From Haliscomenobacteraceae bacterium (lineage in GTDB: Bacteria > Bacteroidota > Bacteroidia > Chitinophagales > Saprospiraceae): a stretch of 64,000 nucleotides of DNA. The stretch lies in contig CANMVX010000009.1 in the NCBI GenBank assembly GCA_947501115.1, positions 1 to 64,000 of the forward strand, given 5' to 3'. Each line of letters begins with the position of its first letter. The first letter of the stretch is position 1. The notes under the pieces are model-generated. The model worked only from the letters and a program-made list of their open reading frames with translations, was not told the origin of the DNA and searched no databases. Position numbers and translations under genes: made by a program. Positions 1 to 8,366 of the stretch are shown here, piece after piece.

Positions 1-2258
1 TCGGGATGACCATTTTCTTTCCCTCCGCTCAGAAACTTAGGCAACATGGTGTCAAGGACTGATTTTTGCTTTTTCCCCATCGCCTTTCGCAATACATCAG
101 CCTCACCCTTTGTAAAGGCAGCTAATTTTTGGGAAAGCAACATAACTTGCTCCTGATAAACGGTAATTCCGTAAGTATCCTTTAATATTTCTTCCATGAT
201 GGGAAGATCATAAGTTATCTTTTCTCTACCATGTTTCCTGCTTACAAAATTAGGAATGTAACTAATAGGCCCGGGTCTGTACAAGGCATTCATAGCTATG
301 AGATCTTCAAAAGTCGTGGGTACTAACTCTTTCAAATATTTTTGCATTCCCGGACTTTCATATTGAAAAATACCTACTGTTTCACCATTTTGAAAAAGTA
401 TGAATGTCTTTTCGTCCGTCAATGGGATACTGTCCATATCTAAATCAATACCATGATTTAGAGTAACCATTTTGACGGCATTTTTAATGATAGTGAGTGT
501 TTTTAGACCCAGAAAGTCCATTTTTAGTAACCCTGCAGACTCTGCCACGCTATTATCAAACTGCGTGACCAACATTCCACTATCCTTATCGACTTTTACG
601 GGAACATACTTCGTGATCTCATCTGGGGTAATCACCACACCACAAGCATGAATACCTGTATTTCGTACTGACCCTTCCAATCTTTTAGCCGTGCGAATCA
701 TTTTCCCTATGGCATCGTCACCTTTTGCCAGATCTCTGAATTGGTAAGCCTTTTCAACCTCCTCATTTCTTAAATCGCCTTTAAGTTTATCATTGATATC
801 TTTTTCTTCCAGAACTTTTGATAAGGTGGCGTTCAATGCATTTGGAAAAGTTTTAGTCACCTTATCTACCTCAGGAAGAGGAATTTGCATCACTCTACCT
901 ACATCGCGAAGTGATAATTTTGCAGCCATTGTTCCATAGGTAACAATTTGTGCTACTTTATTCTTACCATACTTATCAATCACATAGTCTAAAACTTTCT
1001 GTCTCCCTTCGTCGTCAAAGTCAATATCAATATCGGGAAGAGAAACCCTTTCAGGATTCAGAAAACGTTCGAAAAGTAGATCGTATTTAATAGGATCAAT
1101 ATTTGTTATACCTGTGCAATAAGCCACAACAGATCCAGCGGCACTTCCTCTACCCGGACCTACAGCCACATTCATTTTTCGGGCTGCGGAAGTAAAATCC
1201 TGAACAATTAAAAAATAACCGGGATAACCAGAATTTTGAATAACCTTCAGCTCAAAATCAATTCTTTCACAAAGTGCTTCTGATAACTCCGGATACCTTT
1301 TTTTAGCTCCCTCATAGGTCAAATACCTCAAATAACTGTCCTGATCCGTAAATTCGGGAGGCATTGGGAAAGCAGGTAACAAAACATCTCTTGCGAGGTC
1401 TAATGTATCAACCTTTTCATAGACTTCCATCGTGTTTTCTAAGGAAAAGGGTACGTCCTTAAAAAGTGTTTGCATTTCTGCCTTCGTCTTAAAGTAAAAA
1501 TCGGAAGAAGGAAATTGGAATCTATCTGCATCTGAAATAAAACTATTCGTATTTATACAAAGCAAAATATCGTGAGGCAAATAGTCTTCCTCGTTTATAT
1601 AATGAGAGTCATTTGTAGCAATGACTTTAAGGTTATATTTTTTAGCAAAGGTGAGTAAAACCTGATTTACATCTTCTTGACTGACGCCGGTACCATCTAT
1701 ATTCTCCATGCCCCGGTGCCGCTGAATTTCTATGTAAAAGTCATCCCCAAAGAGATCAATCCACCATTTAAGCTTATCTTCGGCATCCTCCAGATTTCCC
1801 TTTAGAATAGCCTGAGGAATTTCAGCACCAATGCAACAACTCGTTGCAATCAAACCCTCATGATATTGCAGTAACAACTCTTTGTCAATTCTGGGAAATT
1901 TCCCGTATAAACCTTCTATAAACCCTAAAGAACAGAGTTTAGATAAATTTTCGTATCCTACTTTGTTTTTAGCTAATAGCAATTGATGATGACGATCATC
2001 TTGTTCACCTTTTGCTCTTGAAAAAGCACGTCTGTGTCTATCCTTAACCAAATAAAATTCGCAGCCAATAATTGGCTTTATTTTTCTCTTTTTTGCCTCA
2101 GACACAAATTTAAAAGCACCAAACATATTACCGTGGTCGGTAATGGCAACACCCAACTGTCCGTCCTGCAGCGCTTTGTCCATCATATCTGAAATAGGAG
2201 ATGCACCATCTAATAACGAATACTGAGAATGACAATGCAAATGCAAAAAATCAGACAT
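1..2258 (-). CDS. dnaE: DNA polymerase III alpha subunit, C-terminal part cut off by window edge
   Basis: Catalytic subunit of the replicative DNA polymerase. About 752 N-terminal residues are visible; the rest lies beyond base 1. The protein starts MSDFLHLHCHSQYSLLDGAS, the conserved PHP-domain opening, so the ATG at 2258 is secure. Family-C polymerase signatures follow: PDIDIDFDDEGR near residue 405, carrying two catalytic aspartates, then MDFLGLK near residue 579 with the third, then the ALYRPGP and YQEQVM motifs. No frameshift was seen. The start lies only 17 bases after the stop of the upstream cytochrome-type gene and no clear promoter is visible between them, so the two may be co-transcribed. 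That would be an unexpected setting for a core replication gene. Confidence 0.97.
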   Translation of the reverse strand, partial: MSDFLHLHCHSQYSLLDGASPISDMMDKALQDGQLGVAITDHGNMFGAFKFVSEAKKRKIKPIIGCEFYLVKDRHRRAFSRAKGEQDDRHHQLLLAKNKVGYENLSKLCSLGFIEGLYGKFPRIDKELLLQYHEGLIATSCCIGAEIPQAILKGNLEDAEDKLKWWIDLFGDDFYIEIQRHRGMENIDGTGVSQEDVNQVLLTFAKKYNLKVIATNDSHYINEEDYLPHDILLCINTNSFISDADRFQFPSSDFYFKTKAEMQTLFKDVPFSLENTMEVYEKVDTLDLARDVLLPAFPMPPEFTDQDSYLRYLTYEGAKKRYPELSEALCERIDFELKVIQNSGYPGYFLIVQDFTSAARKMNVAVGPGRGSAAGSVVAYCTGITNIDPIKYDLLFERFLNPERVSLPDIDIDFDDEGRQKVLDYVIDKYGKNKVAQIVTYGTMAAKLSLRDVGRVMQIPLPEVDKVTKTFPNALNATLSKVLEEKDINDKLKGDLRNEEVEKAYQFRDLAKGDDAIGKMIRTAKRLEGSVRNTGIHACGVVITPDEITKYVPVKVDKDSGMLVTQFDNSVAESAGLLKMDFLGLKTLTIIKNAVKMVTLNHGIDLDMDSIPLTDEKTFILFQNGETVGIFQYESPGMQKYLKELVPTTFEDLIAMNALYRPGPISYIPNFVSRKHGREKITYDLPIMEEILKDTYGITVYQEQVMLLSQKLAAFTKGEADVLRKAMGKKQKSVLDTMLPKFLSGGKENGHP

Positions 2259-2275
2259 TAGATTATATTTTAATT

Positions 2276-4441
2276 TTACTTACTAAAGAACACCTCATCA
2301 ATAAATATCCAACCTTTGTCTCCCTTTCCTGGGTGGAAGGCTGGTAATTTATCCACATTTTTGACAATCACTTTGAAATATCTGGTTGGTTTTTTCACCT
2401 CCAATATAACGGCACTAGTCCCAACTTCGTTTAATTTTTCCTTTACTAAAATGGGGAGAACCTCCTTTTTAATTAACTTCATATTCCTTTCACTATCCCC
2501 ACCCCACAGTTCAACATACTGAGGAGCAAGAATATAGCTTTGAACATTTATTCCATAATGCACAGAAACAAAACGGATAGCAGCGGCATCTCCAGACTTA
2601 AATCTGAATAACGTCTCCATCTGGTTATTCTTATATCCCAGCCAATTTCCCGCCCTGAATTGATCTATTTTACCCAGACTATTATCTGTCAGACTCTGTA
2701 CTCCAGCCCCTAAATACTCAGGTTCAGGGCTGGTCAACCATCGGGTACTATCAGGTTTTAATCCTGCTTTAAAGAAGGAAAAAGTATAGGCAGGGCTTGA
2801 AATCCAGCCAGGTTTAAAGATTTTGACTGAAAGAGTAACTGGTTTGGAAAAAACAAGAGGATGCGAGTAGATTGGACTAGATAAAGAGTCGGGCTCGCTA
2901 CCGTCATCGGTATAACGAATAATGGCACCTGGTATCGATTTTTTAAACCTAATACTATCATTTTCCATTAAAACCAACGATTTATTTTCGAGTATCGGTC
3001 CATTCAGAGGTAAAATATCCGTTGAACTTGGAGAAAATCCAAAATACCATTTAATGTTTTTATACTTTTTAACAATTTCCTGATACTCTGCTTCTGTGAT
3101 ATTGGTATGCCAAAGATATACTTCCTCCAAAGATTTCATTGTAGCTAAAACTGGAACTGATTTTATTGAAATCTCTGTTCCAGACAGACTTAATACCCTT
3201 ATTTTATTTAATTTTTTCAAACTGGGAATTCCCTTATCTGTAATATCAGTTTGATTTAAAAAAAGCTTTTCAAGATTTGGAAACAGCGTTATCATGCTAA
3301 GATCCTCATCCCTAATGGGCATTTTACTTAAATTGATTTGAATAATTTGTTCTTTTGCTGCACTTAATTTATCAAGTTTACTTATTTCAAATGACTTCGT
3401 TATAAAAAAATCTGCCTTTAAGGCGGGAGACTCATTAGATATTTGTCTAACTACAGTAAAAGCATCATTCAATGAGGCTAATTTTTTACTGGAAAGGAAA
3501 GGGAATGTATATACTTTTTCTTTTGAACTTGATTGTAAGAGTAACTCTTTATCAGCAAATAGGGCATGATTTTGCAGAATAGACGCCAATATTTCGTTGG
3601 TATTTCCACCCGCATTTATCCAGTTTTTTAGTATAACTATTTCCTGAGGCTCCAAAGGTTCCTTTCCCCTTGGAGGCATGTGTTCCTTGTCTGTAATTGG
3701 TAAATCAATACGCTGAGCCATTTCTACCAGCATTTCATTGAAATTTGCATGTTTTGCGACCCAAACATCAGACGTAGTATTAGGATTAGAGGCAAGAATT
3801 AAGCCCCCTTTTGCCTTATCTTTTTTATGACATGACACACATTTTTTCTCTAAAATAGGTCTGACTGCCAGCTGGAAATAAGCTGTAGAATCAGTAATTA
3901 CAGCCTGGACATCTTCATCAACCTTTTTTTTATCCGGAAAATTAAGATAATCAGCACCGTGGGTTAAAGAACCTCCCGCATGACCGGCAAAAGACATCAA
4001 TGCTAATCCAAAGACTTGTAAATAAGTCCAATAGGGTTTAACTTTTTCAAGATTTGTAAATGCCCACCAGGAAAACCAGGTGAAGAAAGATAAAGCGACC
4101 CCACTCCACAAATGATTTCTGAGCATTACGGCATCATAATCCTGTCCTTTAGAGAGAAATAAGCCAAATAAGGCGGTAAAAACACTGGAAACAGCTGAAA
4201 GAGAAAGAGTCAATTCGTAAATCTCATTAAATGAACTTCCTGAAAATTTCCTTTTAAATAACCATAAAATAATAGAAAAACTAGCAATGCCTAAGGGCAA
4301 ATGCAGTAAAAGCGGATGAAAATGACCTGTCCAGGAAAGGAAGGTCGGTAAAACGATCTTGTCCGCTGAAATAGCCAGGAAAAAGAGGAGGAAATTAGCT
4401 CCAATGAGGATATTACTAATCCAGGATTTATATCCCTGCAT
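2276..4441 (-). CDS. DUF2231-type membrane protein fused to Planctomycete-type cytochrome c, leucine-rich and chitobiase-like C-terminal domains
   Basis: The 721-residue protein has several parts. Residues 10-155 hold about four hydrophobic segments and the HFHPLLLHLPLG signature of DUF2231-like membrane domains. A periplasmic part follows with one heme c site, CVSCH at 201-205, and a later MPP that could supply the distal ligand, as in Planctomycete-type cytochrome c domains. Next is a leucine-rich repeat stretch (LEKLFLNQTDITDKG type), then a chitobiase/FN3-associated segment (YTDDGSEPDSLSSPIY), then a C-terminal beta-rich domain. It is the third gene of a tightly spaced cluster with DUF1501 and DUF1553 partners; such clusters recur in Planctomycetes and Bacteroidota and their substrate is unknown. 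An electron-transfer or surface-degradation role is inference. Confidence 0.85.
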   Translation of the reverse strand: MQGYKSWISNILIGANFLLFFLAISADKIVLPTFLSWTGHFHPLLLHLPLGIASFSIILWLFKRKFSGSSFNEIYELTLSLSAVSSVFTALFGLFLSKGQDYDAVMLRNHLWSGVALSFFTWFSWWAFTNLEKVKPYWTYLQVFGLALMSFAGHAGGSLTHGADYLNFPDKKKVDEDVQAVITDSTAYFQLAVRPILEKKCVSCHKKDKAKGGLILASNPNTTSDVWVAKHANFNEMLVEMAQRIDLPITDKEHMPPRGKEPLEPQEIVILKNWINAGGNTNEILASILQNHALFADKELLLQSSSKEKVYTFPFLSSKKLASLNDAFTVVRQISNESPALKADFFITKSFEISKLDKLSAAKEQIIQINLSKMPIRDEDLSMITLFPNLEKLFLNQTDITDKGIPSLKKLNKIRVLSLSGTEISIKSVPVLATMKSLEEVYLWHTNITEAEYQEIVKKYKNIKWYFGFSPSSTDILPLNGPILENKSLVLMENDSIRFKKSIPGAIIRYTDDGSEPDSLSSPIYSHPLVFSKPVTLSVKIFKPGWISSPAYTFSFFKAGLKPDSTRWLTSPEPEYLGAGVQSLTDNSLGKIDQFRAGNWLGYKNNQMETLFRFKSGDAAAIRFVSVHYGINVQSYILAPQYVELWGGDSERNMKLIKKEVLPILVKEKLNEVGTSAVILEVKKPTRYFKVIVKNVDKLPAFHPGKGDKGWIFIDEVFFSK

Positions 4442-4462
4442 ATAATTAAATATAAAAGTTTA

Positions 4463-5917
4463 TCAGGCAATAATACCAGGAATCACTTTCCCGGCAACGT
4501 CAGTTAATCGAAATCTTCGTCCTAAATGTTTGTAGATCAATTTTTCATGATCCATTCCTAAGAGATGAAGTACAGTTGCGTGAAAATCATGAACATGAAC
4601 AGGATCTTTAACGATATTGTAGCCAAATTCATCCGTTTCACCGTAAGAAATACCTGGTTTAACGCCTCCACCGGCCATCCAGATAGAAAAACAACGGGGG
4701 TGATGATCTCTTCCATAATTATCTTCAGAAAAATTCCCCTGACAAAAATTGGTTCTGCCGAATTCTCCACCCCAAATAACTAAGGTTTCATCTAATAAAC
4801 CACGTTGCTTTAAGTCTTGCACCAACGCTGCGGAAGCTCTGTCAACATCCATTGCTTGCCCGGACATTTCATTATATAAATTTCCGTGTTGATCCCAACC
4901 CTGGTGATATAATTGCACGAATCGAACACCTGATTCTGATAATCTTCGGGCAAGAAGGCAATTTGCAGCATAAGTCCCTGGAACCATAGACTCTGCACCA
5001 TACATATTGACAATATAGTCCGGTTCCTTTGATAAATCCATCATTTCAGGAACGGCCGTTTGCATACGGTAGGCCATTTCATACTGTTGAACACGAGATT
5101 GAATTTCGGGATCGCCAAACTCTTTATAATTTTCGTCATTCAGCATAGCCAGCTTATCCAACATTTTTCTTCTGGTTACTGCATCGACACCATCTGGATT
5201 TTCCAGGTATAAAATAGGTTCATCACTATTACTGAACTGGACCCCCTGATGCACACTATCGAGAAAACCATTTGTCCATAATTTTGAATAAACCCCCTGG
5301 CCATTACCTTTTCCTCTGGATAGTAGTACTGAATAGGCCGGAAGATTTGAATTTTCGCTTCCCAGGCCATAACTTAACCAGGCACCCATACTAGGTCTAT
5401 TACCTTGTTGAGCCCCTGACTGGAAAAAAGTTAATGCAGGATCATGATTTATAGCCTCGGTATGGAGTGTTTTTACTACGCAAATATCATCGGCAATCTT
5501 TGCAATATTAGGAAAGATTTCAGAGATCCAGGTACCATTTTGACCATATTGATTAAAGGCAAATTTGGAACCCACCAGCGGGAATTTATCCTGACCGGAG
5601 GTCATACCTGTTAATCGCTGAGCACCCCTAATTGAAGCTGGCAATTCCTGACCAACCATTTTATTTAACAACGGTTTGTAATCGAAGGATTCCAATTGAG
5701 AAGGTGCTCCATTCTGAAACAGATAGATAACCCTTTTCGCTTTGGGAGCAAAATGAGGGATCCCAGCCATAATAGATTCTTCCAGTGACTTTTTTGGGGA
5801 AAATAAATCTTTCGTTAACAAGGTACCTAACGCTGCACTACCAAGGCCAACACTTAATTTGCCTAAAAAGTGTCTGCGCGTAACATGCTGTTGATTTTCG
5901 AAAAATGGATTTGACAT
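4463..5917 (-). CDS. DUF1501 family exported protein with Tat-like leader
   Basis: A 484-residue DUF1501 (COG4102) protein. The N-terminus TRRHFLGKLSVGLGSAALGT is a twin-arginine-type leader, predicting export in a folded state. The body has the features of this alkaline-phosphatase-like family: LFQNGAPSQLESFDYKP early on, HDPALTFFQSGAQQGNRPSMG in the middle, and GGEFGRTNFCQ and HDFHATVLHLLG near the C-terminus. Family members are nearly always encoded beside a DUF1549/DUF1553 cytochrome protein, as here, where the upstream gene ends 4 bases before this start. Sulfatase or phosphatase activity has been suggested for the fold, but the reaction is not established. Confidence 0.9.
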   Translation of the reverse strand: MSNPFFENQQHVTRRHFLGKLSVGLGSAALGTLLTKDLFSPKKSLEESIMAGIPHFAPKAKRVIYLFQNGAPSQLESFDYKPLLNKMVGQELPASIRGAQRLTGMTSGQDKFPLVGSKFAFNQYGQNGTWISEIFPNIAKIADDICVVKTLHTEAINHDPALTFFQSGAQQGNRPSMGAWLSYGLGSENSNLPAYSVLLSRGKGNGQGVYSKLWTNGFLDSVHQGVQFSNSDEPILYLENPDGVDAVTRRKMLDKLAMLNDENYKEFGDPEIQSRVQQYEMAYRMQTAVPEMMDLSKEPDYIVNMYGAESMVPGTYAANCLLARRLSESGVRFVQLYHQGWDQHGNLYNEMSGQAMDVDRASAALVQDLKQRGLLDETLVIWGGEFGRTNFCQGNFSEDNYGRDHHPRCFSIWMAGGGVKPGISYGETDEFGYNIVKDPVHVHDFHATVLHLLGMDHEKLIYKHLGRRFRLTDVAGKVIPGIIA

Positions 5918-5921
5918 TACA

Positions 5922-8246
5922 TCAGGTTTTTGAAATAGATTCTTCCAAATTATAAATGGTTAAAATAGTAAGAGCTAAAGCAGCCACTTCATTTTTATCC
6001 TTCAGTTTCTCGTGCGGATACTCCCCTTGATCTAAAACTTTTTCCGCTTGCCCCGCTTTGGATATAAAATATTTATACTGCTCTTTATAAAAATCTGCCA
6101 GAGCGCTTACTTCATTTGATTTTGCCTTTCTACACACAATTCTTCTGAATGCCACGCCAATGAGATCATCCACATTCCCCTTCTTTTCAACGATTAATTT
6201 TTCAGCAAATACTCGTGCTGCCTCGTTAATCATAGGGTCATTCAATAAAATAAGAGCTTGTAGTGGGGTATTTGTTCTTGACCTGCTAATTTCGCATTGG
6301 TCGCGAGGTGGACCATCAAATGTCAACATAGATGGAGGTGGTGCGGTTCGTTTTATAAAATTATAAATCCCCCGGCGATACAGTGATTTACCATGATCTT
6401 GTATATAGGTAGCTAATTGTCCTCTTCCTGAGGTCGTTGATTCCCAAATACCGTCCGGTTGATATGATTTTACCGAAGGTCCTCCAATGTCAGGAATAAG
6501 AAGCCCAGAAGATGCCAAAATCAAATCTTTAATAAGTTCCGCAGGGAGTCTTAATCTGGGCGCTCTTGAAAGCCAAATATTTTCAGGATCTTTTTTAATA
6601 TTTTCCTGACTAACATTAGCCGCCTGTTGGTAAGTGGCAGAGCTAACAATCTGTCTCACCAACCTCTTAATGTCCCAATTATGCTCTTTAAAATCAACCG
6701 CTAACCAATCAAGTAAGGCAAGATGGGACGGTAAATCACCTTGTAATCCAAAATCTCCCGAAGTTTTCACCAAACCCCTACCAAAAAAGTTTTCCCATAC
6801 TCTATTCACAAAAACTCTGGCCACCAAAGGATTATTATCATCAAACATCCAATCAGATAGCCCTTTTCTGTTTGGACTAAACTTCAAAGTATCATAAGGT
6901 AAAACCGCTTCAGGGAGTCCAAAACCTACAGTTCTGTCAGGTTGGTCATATTGCCCTCTTCTCAAAATGTGGGTCGGCCTTCTTTGTTCTAAATCTTTCA
7001 TGACCATGACAGAGACAATGGTATCCTGAAGATTTATAAATTTGAGGAGCTCATTAACCTCCTTTTTTGAGATTTTTATTAATGGGGGATCAGCTAATGA
7101 ACCCAGCGAAATATCTCCAACGAGTCCTTTTTCATCGACCTGATTAAAAAAAGCAAACGTTTTAAAGTATTCTTCCTGAGAAATAGGGTCGTATTTATGG
7201 TCATGGCATTTGGCACATTCCATGGTTAATCCAAGAAAAGATTTTGAGAAGGTATTGGTTCTATCTGTAACATACTCCGTTCTATATTCTTCCTGGATGA
7301 CGCCCCCTTCCTGCGTAATTTTATGATTTCTATTAAAGCCAGTAGCTAAAATAGCTTCTTTATTATTGGGGGCTATAAAATCACCGGCAATTTGCCAGGA
7401 GACAAATTTTTTATACGAATAATTCTTATTGAAGGCATGAATGACCCAATCACGCCAAGGCCACATTGTCCTTAAACCGTCATCCTGATATCCGTGACTA
7501 TCTGCATACCTAGCTAAATCCATCCAGGAAATGGCCATTTTTTCACCATAATGGGGAGAAGCTAAAAGCTTGTTAATTTCCTTTTTATAATTTTCAGTTG
7601 AAGGATCCTTAAAAAAATCTTCCTGATCCTTAACATTGGGTAACAGACCCGTCAAATCTAAGCTAATGCGCTTAAGTAAACGTTCTGGATCCGCTTGATC
7701 TGAAGGAGATAAACCCCTTTTTTCCATTTCAGCCAATACGAAATAATCAATTTCGTTTTTGGGCCAATTCTTTTTCTTTACCTTAGGTATTTCGGCTTTT
7801 TTCGGAGGCAGAAATGCCCAATGAGGCTTGTAAACGGCCCCCTGATCAATCCATTTACCCAGTATTTCAATTTCATCAGCTGTTAAAGCTAAATTAGCCT
7901 TTGGAGGAGGCATTAGCAATTCTGGATCCTCACTAATAATTCTTAACCAAAGTCCGGATTTAGCCCTTTCCTTAGGTTTAATTCCATGCATCGAAGGATT
8001 TTCCTTCAATGAAGCATAGGCGCTATCTGCAAGATCAAGCCTTAGCCCTCCTTGTCTTGCTTTTGCATCTGGGCCATGACAGGCAAAACATTTATCTGAA
8101 AGAATAGGCCTTACATGTAAATTATAATCAACTAACTCCGTGCTGTTGGAAGTATTACTACTGGTAAAGTTATATAAAACAGTCCCAATAACACATACTA
8201 ATCCAACGCTTCCAATGAGTACCAATTTGTTCTTTAGCATCTTCAT
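5922..8246 (-). CDS. Planctomycete-type cytochrome c / DUF1549 / DUF1553 protein
   Basis: A large exported protein of the PSD1 family. A hydrophobic anchor or signal segment (MLKNKLVLIGSVGLVCVIG) is followed by a Planctomycete cytochrome c domain with the heme site CFACH. DUF1549 carries a second CXXCH (CAKCHDHKYDPIS). DUF1553 follows, containing NPLVARVFVNRVWENFFGRGLV and NTPLQALILLNDP. An upstream in-frame ATG at 8279 would add 11 residues that do not improve the leader, so I chose the ATG at 8246. At about 774 residues it is a short form lacking the extra ligand-binding domain often inserted between the DUFs. It is first in the cluster and is transcribed divergently from the histidine kinase gene. 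Confidence 0.9.
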   Translation of the reverse strand: MKMLKNKLVLIGSVGLVCVIGTVLYNFTSSNTSNSTELVDYNLHVRPILSDKCFACHGPDAKARQGGLRLDLADSAYASLKENPSMHGIKPKERAKSGLWLRIISEDPELLMPPPKANLALTADEIEILGKWIDQGAVYKPHWAFLPPKKAEIPKVKKKNWPKNEIDYFVLAEMEKRGLSPSDQADPERLLKRISLDLTGLLPNVKDQEDFFKDPSTENYKKEINKLLASPHYGEKMAISWMDLARYADSHGYQDDGLRTMWPWRDWVIHAFNKNYSYKKFVSWQIAGDFIAPNNKEAILATGFNRNHKITQEGGVIQEEYRTEYVTDRTNTFSKSFLGLTMECAKCHDHKYDPISQEEYFKTFAFFNQVDEKGLVGDISLGSLADPPLIKISKKEVNELLKFINLQDTIVSVMVMKDLEQRRPTHILRRGQYDQPDRTVGFGLPEAVLPYDTLKFSPNRKGLSDWMFDDNNPLVARVFVNRVWENFFGRGLVKTSGDFGLQGDLPSHLALLDWLAVDFKEHNWDIKRLVRQIVSSATYQQAANVSQENIKKDPENIWLSRAPRLRLPAELIKDLILASSGLLIPDIGGPSVKSYQPDGIWESTTSGRGQLATYIQDHGKSLYRRGIYNFIKRTAPPPSMLTFDGPPRDQCEISRSRTNTPLQALILLNDPMINEAARVFAEKLIVEKKGNVDDLIGVAFRRIVCRKAKSNEVSALADFYKEQYKYFISKAGQAEKVLDQGEYPHEKLKDKNEVAALALTILTIYNLEESISKT

Positions 8247-8366
8247 ATTTATTCTACTGTAATATGCGTAAAATTTCAATAATTAAAAAATTCAATTCCT
8301 TTTTAAAGAAAAAATTATTATACTTGCATATTATTCATAATACATAATTTATTAATAAACAATTAT

